Shown: one piece after another, positions 1 through 8,636 of the stretch
How positions within the stretch are numbered: the stretch's first letter is position 1
How the letters are laid out: the number at the start of each line of letters is the position of its first letter
Assembly (NCBI GenBank): GCA_002339675.1
Contig: DDKB01000017.1
Location: 522,327 to 586,326, forward strand
Direction: 5' to 3'
Source of the DNA: Stutzerimonas stutzeri
Lineage (GTDB): Bacteria; Pseudomonadota; Gammaproteobacteria; Pseudomonadales; Pseudomonadaceae
Length of the DNA: 64,000 bases
The notes under the pieces: generated by a model
Seen by the model: only the letters and a program-made list of their open reading frames with translations
The model's database searches: none
What the model was told of the DNA's origin: nothing
Position numbers and translations under genes: made by a program

Positions 1-254
1 GCCTGGACGGTCACGCCGACGGTGTCGGTCACGCCGTAGCTCAGCTGTGCGCCGAATTTGGACAGCTGGTCGCCACGCCAGGAATCGTTGGTCTGGCCCT
101 GGACGCCATAGCTGCGGCCTTTGTCTTCGCCGCCCAGGTGGGTGACGCCGACGGTGCCGAAACCGGCGAAACGGTGCTCACCCTGCTCCAGGGCGAAGGC
201 ATGGGTAGTAGCCAGGCAGAGCGCTGCCAGGCCGATAACACGTACTGCGGTCAT
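1..254 (-). CDS. Outer-membrane porin-like protein, N-terminal part (runs off the left edge)
   Basis: Only the first 84 codons are present; the gene continues beyond base 1. The product starts with a classical signal peptide (short Met-Thr-Ala-Val-Arg start, hydrophobic core, cleavage near THAFA-LE). It continues with glycine- and aromatic-rich alternating strands (FAGFGTVGVTHLGG; LSYGVTDTVGVTVQ) typical of a Gram-negative beta-barrel porin. The ATG at 254 is preceded by AGGAG at 7-base spacing. The gene begins 19 bases after the chemoreceptor stop on the same strand, so the two may be cotranscribed. The exact porin family and substrate cannot be told from this fragment. Confidence 0.7.
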   Translation of the reverse strand, partial: MTAVRVIGLAALCLATTHAFALEQGEHRFAGFGTVGVTHLGGEDKGRSYGVQGQTNDSWRGDQLSKFGAQLSYGVTDTVGVTVQ

Positions 255-273
255 CAGGATGCTCCTAAAGCGG

Positions 274-1896
274 TTAAACGCGGAATTGGGCCGTGGCTGC
301 ACGCAGGTGATCGCCCGTGCTGACCAGTTGCTCGCCCAGGCGGGCGGTGGCTTCGGCGCCGTTTGCGGTTGCTTGCGCGTCCTGCTGCAACACTTGGGTT
401 TCTTGTCTGATGGAACTCGACAGACCGATCTGCTCCTGGGTGAACTGGGCGATGCAGGCATTCAGTTCATCGATCTGGTTCACGGTGTGGGCAATGGTCT
501 CCAGCAGTTGGGTTGCTTCGACCGAACGCTCGATGCTCGCACGGGACTTCTCGCCGTTGCGGGTCATGACGTCGAGTACGGTGTTGGCGCTGGTCTGCAG
601 GCGCTGGATGATCTGCTGGATCTCGGCGGTCGACGCGGCGGTCTTCTGCGCCAGGTTGCGCACCTCGTCGGCGACCACGGCGAAACCGCGGCCCTGCTCG
701 CCGGCGCGGGCGGCCTCGATGGCGGCGTTGAGCGCCAGCAGGTTGGTCTGTTCGGCAATGCTGCGGATCACCGTCAGTACCGAGCCGACTTCCTGGGTTT
801 CCTCCTCCAGCTGTTCCATGGCCTTGACCGCGCCCATCACGCTGTCGCCCAGATCGCTGATGCCGGTCGACAGGCTGCCGACGTGCTCACGCGCGGTCGC
901 GGCCTGGCGCGCGGCCGAGTTGGCTTCATCGGAGGCCTGCTGCGAGCGCTGCGCGACCTCCTGGATGCTGCCGGTCATGGTGAGGATGTCGCGGGAGATC
1001 GACTCGGTGTGGTGTTGCTGGGACTTGGCGTTCTCTTCCGAGCCCTGGGTCAGGTCGTAGAGTTCCTTCGACACTGCGCCCAGCGGGCTGGCCGCCTCGA
1101 TGATCTGGCGAATGGTGCGCTGCAGCTTGTCGAGAAACCCGTTGAACAGCTCGATCATGGCGCCGATCTCGTCGTTCGATTCGACGTTCACGCGCCGCGT
1201 CAGGTCGCCGTCGCCGCGGGCGATGGCTTGCAGCGAGGCGATGACGCCACGCACGTTGGCCATCACGCTGCGAATCACCAGCCAGGCGCCGAGGCCGACC
1301 ACGACGACCAGTACCAGGCTGAGGACAATGCCCAGGCGGGTGGTCTGCTCGTTCGCTTCCCGGGTTTCGGCCAAGGTGCCCTGGAAGTCGGCATAGGCGC
1401 CGGCGCGGAAGTCGGTGGCCTGCTGCTGCGCCCGCGCCAGGTCACTGGCCATGCGGTCCAGGCTCGGTCGCAAGTCGTCGAAGGAGGCGCTGCCGTCGAT
1501 CAGCTTCGCCGAAGCACCAAGGGCGTTCTCGGCGTAGGTCTGCACCGCGCCGCGCCAGCCATCGAGGGCCTGCTGACGTTGGGGCTGACCGCTGAGCAGC
1601 GTGGCCAGCGCCTGTTGCTGACTGTCGATGTCGGTGAGCACCTGGCGGGCTTCGTCGAGCAGACCTGCCTCGCCGGCGGCCACGGCGTTGTTCAGCAGGC
1701 CGGGCAGTCGCGAGAACTGGAAAATCACCGCGTCGGCCTTTTCCAGCGTCGGATAGCGCTGGGTTTCCAGCGCGGCCAGCCGCGAGTCGGTGGCCGACAG
1801 CTGCAGCGAGGTGTAGCCGACATAGAGGATCAGGCCGAGGAGCGCGACGGCAGGTACCAGGGACAGCTTGGCGGTCAGGGACAGGTTCTTGAACAT
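274..1896 (-). CDS. Methyl-accepting chemotaxis protein
   Basis: A 540-residue transmembrane chemoreceptor that would signal to CheA/CheW at the inner membrane. Visible architecture: TM1 about residues 11-30, a periplasmic four-helix-bundle-like sensor about 31-187, TM2 about 188-210, a HAMP region to about 265, then a coiled-coil signalling domain. The conserved hairpin tip lies near residues 380-417 and includes NLLALNAAIEAARAGE and GRGFAVVADEVRNLA. The protein ends in AQFRV, so there is no C-terminal CheR-tethering pentapeptide. The ligand cannot be predicted. The downstream porin-like gene starts 19 bases after the stop. Confidence 0.95.
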   Translation of the reverse strand: MFKNLSLTAKLSLVPAVALLGLILYVGYTSLQLSATDSRLAALETQRYPTLEKADAVIFQFSRLPGLLNNAVAAGEAGLLDEARQVLTDIDSQQQALATLLSGQPQRQQALDGWRGAVQTYAENALGASAKLIDGSASFDDLRPSLDRMASDLARAQQQATDFRAGAYADFQGTLAETREANEQTTRLGIVLSLVLVVVVGLGAWLVIRSVMANVRGVIASLQAIARGDGDLTRRVNVESNDEIGAMIELFNGFLDKLQRTIRQIIEAASPLGAVSKELYDLTQGSEENAKSQQHHTESISRDILTMTGSIQEVAQRSQQASDEANSAARQAATAREHVGSLSTGISDLGDSVMGAVKAMEQLEEETQEVGSVLTVIRSIAEQTNLLALNAAIEAARAGEQGRGFAVVADEVRNLAQKTAASTAEIQQIIQRLQTSANTVLDVMTRNGEKSRASIERSVEATQLLETIAHTVNQIDELNACIAQFTQEQIGLSSSIRQETQVLQQDAQATANGAEATARLGEQLVSTGDHLRAATAQFRV

Positions 1897-1971
1897 GCAT
1901 CGACTCCACGGCGGGTGGCGGATACTACGAGACGGCCGCCTGATAGCGAATTGCCATCTGTCGGATAAATT

Positions 1972-1997
1972 GTGACCGAAATGTCGGTTCGGGTCAC
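1972..1997. promoter_or_regulatory. Imperfect inverted repeat upstream of the chemoreceptor gene
   Basis: GTGACCGAA and TTCGGGTCAC face each other around a 7-base centre, with one extra G in the right arm. It lies 76 bases or more upstream of the chemoreceptor start and could be an operator. No regulator can be assigned: the arms resemble TGTGA/TCAC half-sites, but the spacing is wrong for a classical Vfr/CRP site. Confidence 0.25.
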
Positions 1998-2050
1998 GTT
2001 ATCGGTTGTCGCAGGGGGAACTTGAGCGTCATCGGCAGGCGAAGGCGCAT

Positions 2051-2076
2051 AAAAAAACCGCCCCGAAGGGCGGTTC
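2051..2076 (-). terminator. Rho-independent terminator of glcB
   Basis: Read on the minus strand, a GAACCGCCC / GGGCGGTT stem with a TTCG tetraloop is followed by seven T residues. It begins 20 bases after the glcB stop codon, so it is a textbook intrinsic terminator. Confidence 0.9.
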
Positions 2077-2096
2077 CTGTGCGGCGCTGAGGCGGG

Positions 2097-4277
2097 TTAC
2101 AGGCCGTTCTTGGCCTTGAACTCGCGGCGGCGGCGGTGCAGCACCGGCTCGGTGTAGCCGTTGGGCTGCTTGGTACCTTCGAGGACCAGCTCCAGGGCAG
2201 CCTGGAAGGCCACGCTGTTGTCGAAGTCCGGCGCCATCGGGCGGTATACCGGGTCGCCCTGGTTCTGACGATCGACCACCGGCGCCATGCGCTTGAGGCT
2301 TTCGACCACCTGATCCTTGGTTACCACACCGTGACGCATCCAGTTGGCCACGTGCTGGCTGGAGATACGCAGGGTCGCGCGGTCTTCCATCAGCGCGATG
2401 TCGTTGATGTCCGGCACCTTGGAGCAGCCGACGCCCTGTTCGACCCAGCGCACCATGTAGCCGAGGATGCCCTGCGAGTTGTTGTCCAGCTCGTTGCGCT
2501 TCTCTTCCTCGGTCCAGTTGGTGTCTTGCGCCAGCGGGATGGTGAGGATGTCGTCGATGGACGCCTTCTCGCGCTTGGCCAGTTCGACCTGACGCGCCTG
2601 CACGTCGACCTTGTGGTAGTGCATGGCGTGCAGGGTGGCGGCGGTCGGCGAGGGTACCCAGGCAGTATTGGCACCGGCCATGGGGTGGCCGAGCTTCTGC
2701 TCGAGCATCGCAGCCATCAGGTCAGGCATGGCCCACATGCCCTTGCCGATCTGCGCCTTGCCCTGCAGGCCGCAGGCCAGGCCCACGTCGACGTTGTTGT
2801 TCTCGTAGGCACTGATCCACTTCTCGGCTTTCATGGCCGCCTTGCGCACCATCGGGCCGGCTTCCATGGAGGTGTGGATCTCGTCGCCGGTGCGGTCGAG
2901 GAAGCCGGTGTTGATGAACACCACGCGCTCGCGCGCTTCCTTGATGCAGGCCTTGAGGTTGATCGTGGTACGACGCTCCTCGTCCATGATGCCGACCTTC
3001 AGGGTGTTGCGCGACAGCTTGAGGACGTCCTCGACGCGGCCGAACAGCTCGGTGGCGAAGGCCACTTCTTCCGGGCCGTGCATCTTCGGCTTGACGATGT
3101 ACATCGAGCCGGTGCGGGTGTTCTTGCGGCTGGTGTTGCCCTTGAGGTTGTGGATCGCGGCGAGGCTGGTGAACAGGCCGTCCATGATGCCTTCGGGGAC
3201 TTCGTTGCCGTCCTTGTCGAGAATGGCATCGTTGGTCATCAGGTGACCGACGTTACGGATGAACAGCAGGGAACGGCCGTGCAGGGTGAGTTCACCGTTG
3301 CCGTCGGCCCTGGTGTAGACGCGGTCCGGGTTCATGGCGCGGGTGATGCGCTTGCCGCCCTTGTCCAATTCTTCGACCAGGTCGCCTTTCATCAGGCCGA
3401 GCCAGTTGCGGTAGACGATGGTCTTGTCGTCGGCGTCGACGGCGGCGATGGAGTCTTCGCAGTCCATGATGGTGGTCAGCGCTGATTCCATCAGGATGTC
3501 TTTCACGCCGGCCGCGTCGGTCTGGCCGATCGGGCTGGCCGGGTCGATTTGGATCTCGAAGTGGATGCCGTTGTTCTTCAGCAGCACGGCGATCGGCGCG
3601 CTGGCTTCGCCCTGGAAGCCCTGCAGCTGGGCCGGGTTCTTCAGGCCGGTGGTGCTGCCGTCCTTCAGCGAAACGACCAGCTTGCCGCCTTCGATGCGGT
3701 AGCCGGTGGAATCGACGTGGGAGCCGGCTTCCAGCGGAGCGGCTTCATTGAGGAAGTTGCGTGCGTAGGCGATGACCTTGTTGCCGCGGATTTCGTTGTA
3801 GCCCGGGCCCTTGCTGGCGCCGTCTTCTTCGGAGATCGCGTCGGTGCCGTAGAGTGCGTCATACAGCGAGCCCCAGCGGGCGTTGGCGGCGTTCAGCGCA
3901 AAGCGCGCGTTCATGATCGGCACCACCAGCTGCGGGCCGGCCATGCGTGCGATTTCTTCGTCGACGTTCTGGGTAGTGGCCTGGAAGTCTTCGGCTTCCG
4001 GCAGCAGGTAGCCGATTTCCTGCAGGAAGCTCTTGTACGCCACCGGGTCATGGGCCTGACCGGCGCGCGCCTGGTGCCAGGCATCGATCTGCGCCTGCAG
4101 CTCGTCACGCTTGGCCAGCAGCGCGCGGTTCTTCGGCGCCAGGTCGTGGATGACGCTGGAAGCGCCGGCCCAGAAGGCATCGGCGTCAACGCCAGTACCA
4201 GGAATCGCTTCGTTGTTCACGAAGTCGTACAGGACTTTGGCGACCTGCAGGCCACCGACTTCAACGCGCTCAGTCAT
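2097..4277 (-). CDS. glcB: Malate synthase G
   Basis: A 726-residue malate synthase of the long monomeric G type. It condenses glyoxylate with acetyl-CoA to malate in the cytoplasm (glyoxylate shunt and glycolate use). Diagnostic segments: the active-site arginine in LLFIRNVGHLM, the Mg-binding glutamate in GIMDEERRT, the aspartate in GFLDRTGDEIHTSM, and the catalytic aspartate in ALMEDRATLRIS. The start is set at the ATG giving MTERVEVGGL; an upstream in-frame extension of four residues is possible but lacks support. Monocistronic, with its own terminator 20 bases downstream. The 294-base gap upstream to the divergent ACT-domain gene holds both promoters, but I could not pinpoint them. Confidence 0.97.
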   Translation of the reverse strand: MTERVEVGGLQVAKVLYDFVNNEAIPGTGVDADAFWAGASSVIHDLAPKNRALLAKRDELQAQIDAWHQARAGQAHDPVAYKSFLQEIGYLLPEAEDFQATTQNVDEEIARMAGPQLVVPIMNARFALNAANARWGSLYDALYGTDAISEEDGASKGPGYNEIRGNKVIAYARNFLNEAAPLEAGSHVDSTGYRIEGGKLVVSLKDGSTTGLKNPAQLQGFQGEASAPIAVLLKNNGIHFEIQIDPASPIGQTDAAGVKDILMESALTTIMDCEDSIAAVDADDKTIVYRNWLGLMKGDLVEELDKGGKRITRAMNPDRVYTRADGNGELTLHGRSLLFIRNVGHLMTNDAILDKDGNEVPEGIMDGLFTSLAAIHNLKGNTSRKNTRTGSMYIVKPKMHGPEEVAFATELFGRVEDVLKLSRNTLKVGIMDEERRTTINLKACIKEARERVVFINTGFLDRTGDEIHTSMEAGPMVRKAAMKAEKWISAYENNNVDVGLACGLQGKAQIGKGMWAMPDLMAAMLEQKLGHPMAGANTAWVPSPTAATLHAMHYHKVDVQARQVELAKREKASIDDILTIPLAQDTNWTEEEKRNELDNNSQGILGYMVRWVEQGVGCSKVPDINDIALMEDRATLRISSQHVANWMRHGVVTKDQVVESLKRMAPVVDRQNQGDPVYRPMAPDFDNSVAFQAALELVLEGTKQPNGYTEPVLHRRRREFKAKNGL

Positions 4278-4571
4278 CTCTCGCCTCACTTGGTTCTTTC
4301 AATCCGACACGGACGAATCGGTTCTTGTAGTCCGGGTCGCCGGATACTACATGAAGCCGTTCGGAAAATCAGTCCGCCAAACGGACCGCTCCCCGACGCC
4401 CTGCGACGCGTGCAAAAGTCGTGTGCTGCGGCCCTGAAACTGGCGTTTCAGCGCGGCGCATGCGGCAGATTGTTCTATACCTAGGGAGCCGGGCGCCGCG
4501 GGCGCGATCCATAGCGTTCCTGTTCCGGCGCGATGCGTTCCGCGCGCCAGCCACCAGTCGAGGAGTTACAG

Positions 4572-5090
4572 ATGGATCATCTCGTCCTAACCGTCATTGC
4601 CGAGGACCAGCCCGGGCTGGTCGAACGTCTGGCCAAATGCATCGCCGATCACGGCGGCAATTGGCTGGAAAGCCGCATGTCGCGCATGGCCGGGCAGTTC
4701 GCCGGGATTCTTCGGGTGGCGGTTCCGGTCCAGGCGCATGCCGAGCTGACCGCCGCGCTGCAGGGGCTCGAGGCGCAGGGCATCCGCGTGCTGCTGGCAC
4801 ACAGCGGTGCAGAACCGGAGAGCAGCTGGCAGGAGATCCAGCTGGAACTGGTCGGCAACGACCGCCCGGGCATCGTCCGCGACATCACCCGGCTGCTCGC
4901 CGAACATGGCGTCAACCTGGAAAGCCTGGACACCGAAGTATTGCCGGCACCGATGAGCGGCGAGCTACTGTTCCGTGCCGAGGTGCGCTTGGCGGTGCCG
5001 AGCGAGCTGTCGCTGGAGGTGCTGCAGCAACGCCTGGAAACCCTGGCCGACGACCTCATGGTCGAGCTCAAGTTGCAACCGGCGGAGTGA
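4572..5090 (+). CDS. Tandem ACT-domain protein, GcvR-like (glycine cleavage regulator family)
   Basis: A 172-residue protein made of two ACT domains (about residues 3-80 and 90-165), each opening with the hydrophobic strand plus DQPG/DRPG turn (VIAEDQPGLVERLA; LVGNDRPGIVRDIT). That is the build of GcvR, which in enteric bacteria binds glycine and antagonises GcvA at glycine-cleavage promoters. The ATG at 4572 has AGGAG six bases upstream; an in-frame start 13 codons earlier has no such site. Here it stands alone and converges on rarD. A role in glycine sensing is inferred from family membership; no gcv gene is in the window. Confidence 0.85.
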   Translation: MDHLVLTVIAEDQPGLVERLAKCIADHGGNWLESRMSRMAGQFAGILRVAVPVQAHAELTAALQGLEAQGIRVLLAHSGAEPESSWQEIQLELVGNDRPGIVRDITRLLAEHGVNLESLDTEVLPAPMSGELLFRAEVRLAVPSELSLEVLQQRLETLADDLMVELKLQPAE

Positions 5091-5106
5091 GCGATCGGAC
5101 CGCGCG

Positions 5107-6000
5107 TCAGGCCGGGGCAGCCCTGCGCATCAGTCTCCAGGCGTCGTAGCTGTACACGGCCAGGCCTGCCCAGATGCAGATGAAGGCCAGCTTGCGGTCG
5201 GCCGGGAAGGGCTCGTTGAACACCCAGACCGCGAGGATCAGCAGCAGCGTCGGGGTGATGTACTGCAGGAAGCCGAGGGTCGAATAGGGCAGGTGCCGGG
5301 CCGCGGCGTTGAAGCACAGCAGCGGCAACAGCGTCACCGGCCCGGCGGCCACCAGCCAGAGAGCCTGTGGCTCGGTCCAGAACGACCATTCGGTGCTCGG
5401 GCCGCTGCCGAAGAAGAACAGCCAGCCGAGTGCGATCGGCAGCAGCAGCCAGGTCTCCACCACCAGGCCCGGCAGGGCGGCGACGGGCGCCTGCTTGCGC
5501 AACAGCCCATAACTGCCGAAGCTCAGCGCCAGGACGATCGACACCCAGGGGAAATCACCCAGCGTGACCAGTTGCAGCACCACGCCCGCTGCCGCCATGG
5601 CCACCGCCAGCCATTGCAGCGGACGCATCCGTTCGCGCAGCACCACCAGCCCGAGCAGCACATTGACCAGCGGGTTGATGTAGTAGCCCAGGCTCGCCTC
5701 GAGCATGTGCCCATGGTTGACCGCCCAGACGTAGATCAGCCAGTTGCTGGCGATCAGCACGCTGGAGATCATCAGCACCCCAATGCGCCGCGGGTGGGCG
5801 AGCAGTTCCTGCCACCAGCCGGGATGCCGCCAGAGCATCAGCACCAGGGTGCCGAACAGCGCCGACCAGATGGCGCGCTGGGTCACGATCTCGAGCGCGG
5901 CGTACTGCTCGATGGACTTGAAGTAGAGCGGGAACAGGCCCCAGATGCTGAAGGTCGTCAGACCCAGCAGGTAACCCTTGCGCAGATCGGCGGTGGCCAT
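5107..6000 (-). CDS. rarD: RarD-type EamA/DMT-superfamily permease
   Basis: A 297-residue inner-membrane protein with about ten hydrophobic segments. It shows the RarD hallmark N-terminus (GYLLGLTTFSIWGLFPLYFK) and internal segments YYINPLVNVLLGLVVL and YITPTLLLILAVWVFNEPF. RarD proteins belong to the drug/metabolite transporter superfamily and were named from chloramphenicol-sensitivity work; the physiological substrate is not established. The ATG at 6000 (MATADLRKG) is chosen because it gives the normal family length and has AGGA five bases upstream; a 12-codon longer frame exists. It is convergent with the ACT-domain gene (16-base gap). Confidence 0.9.
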   Translation of the reverse strand: MATADLRKGYLLGLTTFSIWGLFPLYFKSIEQYAALEIVTQRAIWSALFGTLVLMLWRHPGWWQELLAHPRRIGVLMISSVLIASNWLIYVWAVNHGHMLEASLGYYINPLVNVLLGLVVLRERMRPLQWLAVAMAAAGVVLQLVTLGDFPWVSIVLALSFGSYGLLRKQAPVAALPGLVVETWLLLPIALGWLFFFGSGPSTEWSFWTEPQALWLVAAGPVTLLPLLCFNAAARHLPYSTLGFLQYITPTLLLILAVWVFNEPFPADRKLAFICIWAGLAVYSYDAWRLMRRAAPA

Positions 6001-6107
6001 GGAAATCCTGAAACGGAGCGGCGGAGAGCCGGACATTTTGCGCTGTCAGGATCGCTTTGTCTGCCGGGCTCGCGCGTTTCGCCGAGCGCGCCATCGGCCA
6101 CCGCCGT

Positions 6108-6136
6108 GGAACGCCTGCGGTAAATGCCCCGTCTCA
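6108..6136 (+). promoter_or_regulatory. Possible AlgU/RpoE-type promoter ahead of the dehydrogenase-trehalase pair
   Basis: GGAACG at 6108 and TCTCA at 6132 are separated by about the 17 bases expected between the GAAC -35 and TCnnA -10 of AlgU promoters. The predicted start would lie about 40 bases before the dehydrogenase ATG. The -10 is imperfect, so this is a weak call made by eye. Confidence 0.3.
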
Positions 6137-6185
6137 TGTTTTGGACGGGTCGCACGCGCGACCTGCCAGCCATGCGAGGTATCGG

Positions 6186-6953
6186 ATGAAGCTGCAAGGC
6201 AAGGTGGCGCTCGTCACCGGCAGTACTCAGGGCATTGGCCGTGGAATCGCCGTTCGCCTGGCGCGCGAAGGCGCTGACGTGGTGATCAATGGGCGACATG
6301 AGGGTGAGGATGCGCAGGCGTCGGTCGCGCTGGTGCGGGCCGAAGGGCGGCGCGCATGCTTCATCGCCGCGGATGTCGGCGAACCCGCCAACTGCCGCCA
6401 GTTGATCGAACGGGCCATCGAACAGATGGGCCAGCTCGATGTGCTGGTCAACAACGCCGGCGTGCAGAAGCATGCCGCCTTTCTCGATGTCAGTGAGGCG
6501 GATTACAACCAGGTGCTGGACGTCAATCTGCGCGGGCCCTTCTTCCTGTCCCAGGCCTTTGCGCGGCACCTGCGAGACAGCGGGCGCGGCGGCCGCATCA
6601 TCAACAACAGCTCGGTGCACGAGGAGTTGCCGTTTCCCAATTTCAGCGCCTACTGCGCCAGCAAGGGCGGCATGAAGATGCTCACGCGCAACCTGGCGAT
6701 CGAACTGGCGCCGCTGGGCATCACGGTCAACAACGTCGCCCCCGGGGCCATCGAGACCCCCATTAACCAGGCCTTGATGAGCGAGCCGGAGAAACTCGCC
6801 GGGCTGCTGGAAAACATCCCCGCCAAACGCCTCGGCCAGCCGCACGACGTGGCCGGCGCGGTGGCCTTTCTTGCCTCCGACGATGCCGACTACGTCACCG
6901 GGACTACACTGGTCATCGATGGCGGACTGCTATGGAACTACAGCGAGCAATGA
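6186..6953 (+). CDS. Short-chain dehydrogenase/reductase (glucose 1-dehydrogenase-like)
   Basis: A 255-residue classical SDR. The Rossmann glycine motif TGSTQGIGRG is at residues 12-21, followed by NNAGV. The catalytic Ser-Tyr-Lys set is in NNSSVHE and YCASKGG, and the C-terminal signature is VTGTTLVIDGGLLWNY. An arginine after the second strand (VINGRHEGED) suggests NADP is possible. Overall it resembles glucose 1-dehydrogenase/3-ketoacyl reductase types; the real substrate is unknown. Its stop overlaps the trehalase ATG (ATGA), implying translational coupling, so a sugar or polyol substrate linked to trehalose breakdown is a reasonable inference. Confidence 0.88.
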   Translation: MKLQGKVALVTGSTQGIGRGIAVRLAREGADVVINGRHEGEDAQASVALVRAEGRRACFIAADVGEPANCRQLIERAIEQMGQLDVLVNNAGVQKHAAFLDVSEADYNQVLDVNLRGPFFLSQAFARHLRDSGRGGRIINNSSVHEELPFPNFSAYCASKGGMKMLTRNLAIELAPLGITVNNVAPGAIETPINQALMSEPEKLAGLLENIPAKRLGQPHDVAGAVAFLASDDADYVTGTTLVIDGGLLWNYSEQ

Positions 6954-8566
6954 CCGACACCGACACCACTCCTTTCGACTACGACACCCGCGCGGTCTCG
7001 GCGGCCGACACCCTGACGCCGGCCGACCGCTATCAGGAGTTGTTCGTCGCGGTGCAGACGCAGCGCGTCTTTCCCGACAGCAAGACCTTCGTCGATTGCG
7101 CGCCGCGGCAGCATCCGGAGCGCATCCTTGAAGCCTATCGAGCCGGAAACAGCGCACCGGGATTCGACCTGAAGCGGTTCGTGCACGAACATTTCGAGCT
7201 CTACGAGCGCAAGCCGAGCGAGTTCGTGGCCGACCCCGACAACAGCCTGAGCGAGCACATCGACCGGCTCTGGCCGGTACTCACTCGCCAGCCTCACAAG
7301 CACCCGGAGTTCTCGTCTTTGCTACCGCTACCCCACGATTACGTGGTGCCGGGCGGGCGCTTCACCGAGCTTTATTACTGGGACTCGTACTTCACCATGC
7401 TCGGCCTGGACGAGAGCGGCCACTGCGAACTGCTGCGGGCCATGGCCGACAATTTCGCGTACCTGATCGACACCTACGGTCACGTGCCTAACGGTAACCG
7501 CTCCTACTACCTGAGCCGCTCACAGCCGCCAGTATTCGCGCTGATGACCGACCTGTTCGAGGAGACGGGCGTGCATCGCGCCAATGACTACCTGCCGCAA
7601 TTGCGCAAGGAGCATGCGTTCTGGACCGAGGGTGGCGAGCACCTGCGCCCCGGCGAGGCGCACCGGCGCTGCGTCTGCCTCGACGACGGCAGCGTGCTCA
7701 ACCGTTACTGGGACGAGCGCGACACGCCGCGGGAAGAGTCCTACCGCGAAGACGTCGAAACGGCACGCAGTTCCGACCGGCCGGCCCACGAGGTCTACCG
7801 CGACCTGCGCGCCGGCGCCGAATCGGGCTGGGATTTCAGCTCGCGCTGGCTGGGCGACCCGCAGCGGCTGTCGAGCATCCGCACCACCCGGATCATTCCG
7901 ATCGACCTCAACTGCCTGCTCTACAACCTCGAGCGGCAGATCGCCCGGCTCAGCGCGGCCAAGGGCTGGCAGGCCTGTGCGGCGGAATTCGAGCAGCGCG
8001 CTCAGGCGCGTGCCGCCGCCATCGACCGCTACCTGTGGAACGAGGCGCAGGGTGCCTACTTCGACTATGACTGGACGCTCGGGCAGCAACGCGAAAATCT
8101 CACTGCGGCGACGCTCACGCCCCTGTTCGTCAAGCTCGCCAGCGATGTCCAGGCGACCCGTGTTGCTGACGTGGTTCGTCATCGCCTGCTGGCGCCGGGA
8201 GGGCTGTCGACCACCGAAGTCGGCGGCAGCGGGGAGCAGTGGGATCGCCCCAACGGCTGGGCGCCGCTGCAATGGATCGGCATCCGCGGTTTGCAGCACT
8301 ACGGCCATCAGGACCTGGCGCAGGACATTGAGGAGCGCTGGCTGACGATTGTCAGCCACCTGTTCATGCACGAGCGAAAACTGGTGGAAAAATACGTCCT
8401 GCGGCCGTGCACCGAGCACGCCACGGGTGGCGAATACGAACTGCAGGATGGTTTCGGGTGGACCAACGGCGTGACGCGCAAGCTGATGCAGGAGGATCCG
8501 ACCCACGAAGCCCACCGCTGCCGGGCGGGCCATTGCTCCGGTCCGGGCGCCGCTGCGGAGGACTAG
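6950..8566 (+). CDS. treF: Alpha,alpha-trehalase, GH37, cytoplasmic type
   Basis: A 538-residue GH37 trehalase, which hydrolyses trehalose to two glucose. Both family signatures are present: PGGRFTELYYWDSY (about residues 130-143) and QWDRPNGWAPLQW. So are the regions of the catalytic acid (AESGWDFSSRW) and base (GGEYELQDGFGWTNGV). No signal peptide is seen, which points to a cytoplasmic enzyme like TreF rather than periplasmic TreA. The ATG overlaps the dehydrogenase stop, so expression is coupled. The last roughly 20 residues (Cys-, His- and Ala-rich) are less conserved-looking than the catalytic part. The symbol is assigned from cell location only; treA would be the alternative name. Confidence 0.93.
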   Translation: MTDTDTTPFDYDTRAVSAADTLTPADRYQELFVAVQTQRVFPDSKTFVDCAPRQHPERILEAYRAGNSAPGFDLKRFVHEHFELYERKPSEFVADPDNSLSEHIDRLWPVLTRQPHKHPEFSSLLPLPHDYVVPGGRFTELYYWDSYFTMLGLDESGHCELLRAMADNFAYLIDTYGHVPNGNRSYYLSRSQPPVFALMTDLFEETGVHRANDYLPQLRKEHAFWTEGGEHLRPGEAHRRCVCLDDGSVLNRYWDERDTPREESYREDVETARSSDRPAHEVYRDLRAGAESGWDFSSRWLGDPQRLSSIRTTRIIPIDLNCLLYNLERQIARLSAAKGWQACAAEFEQRAQARAAAIDRYLWNEAQGAYFDYDWTLGQQRENLTAATLTPLFVKLASDVQATRVADVVRHRLLAPGGLSTTEVGGSGEQWDRPNGWAPLQWIGIRGLQHYGHQDLAQDIEERWLTIVSHLFMHERKLVEKYVLRPCTEHATGGEYELQDGFGWTNGVTRKLMQEDPTHEAHRCRAGHCSGPGAAAED

Positions 8567-8584
8567 CGCCGCGCCTGTTGTATG

Positions 8585-8620
8585 GCATGCACGTGCATGC
8601 GCACCCGCCGCTCGCGGCGG
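8585..8620. repeat. Perfect 16-bp palindrome plus GC hairpin between convergent genes
   Basis: GCATGCACGTGCATGC (8585-8600) is a perfect palindrome. It is followed by CCGCCGC / GCGGCGG (8605-8620), which can fold back with almost no loop. Both lie in the 70-base gap between convergent trehalase and lipoprotein genes. A bidirectional transcription stop is plausible, but there is no T-tract. Confidence 0.6.
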
Positions 8621-8636
8621 CGAGTGGGACGTAGGG

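Noticed and set aside
121..1968. Long plus-strand open frame (615 codons) opposite the chemoreceptor
   Set aside because: It lies antisense to a clear MCP gene; its protein is low-complexity Gly/Ala/Arg/Leu and has no recognisable domain. Long shadow frames are expected in GC-rich DNA.
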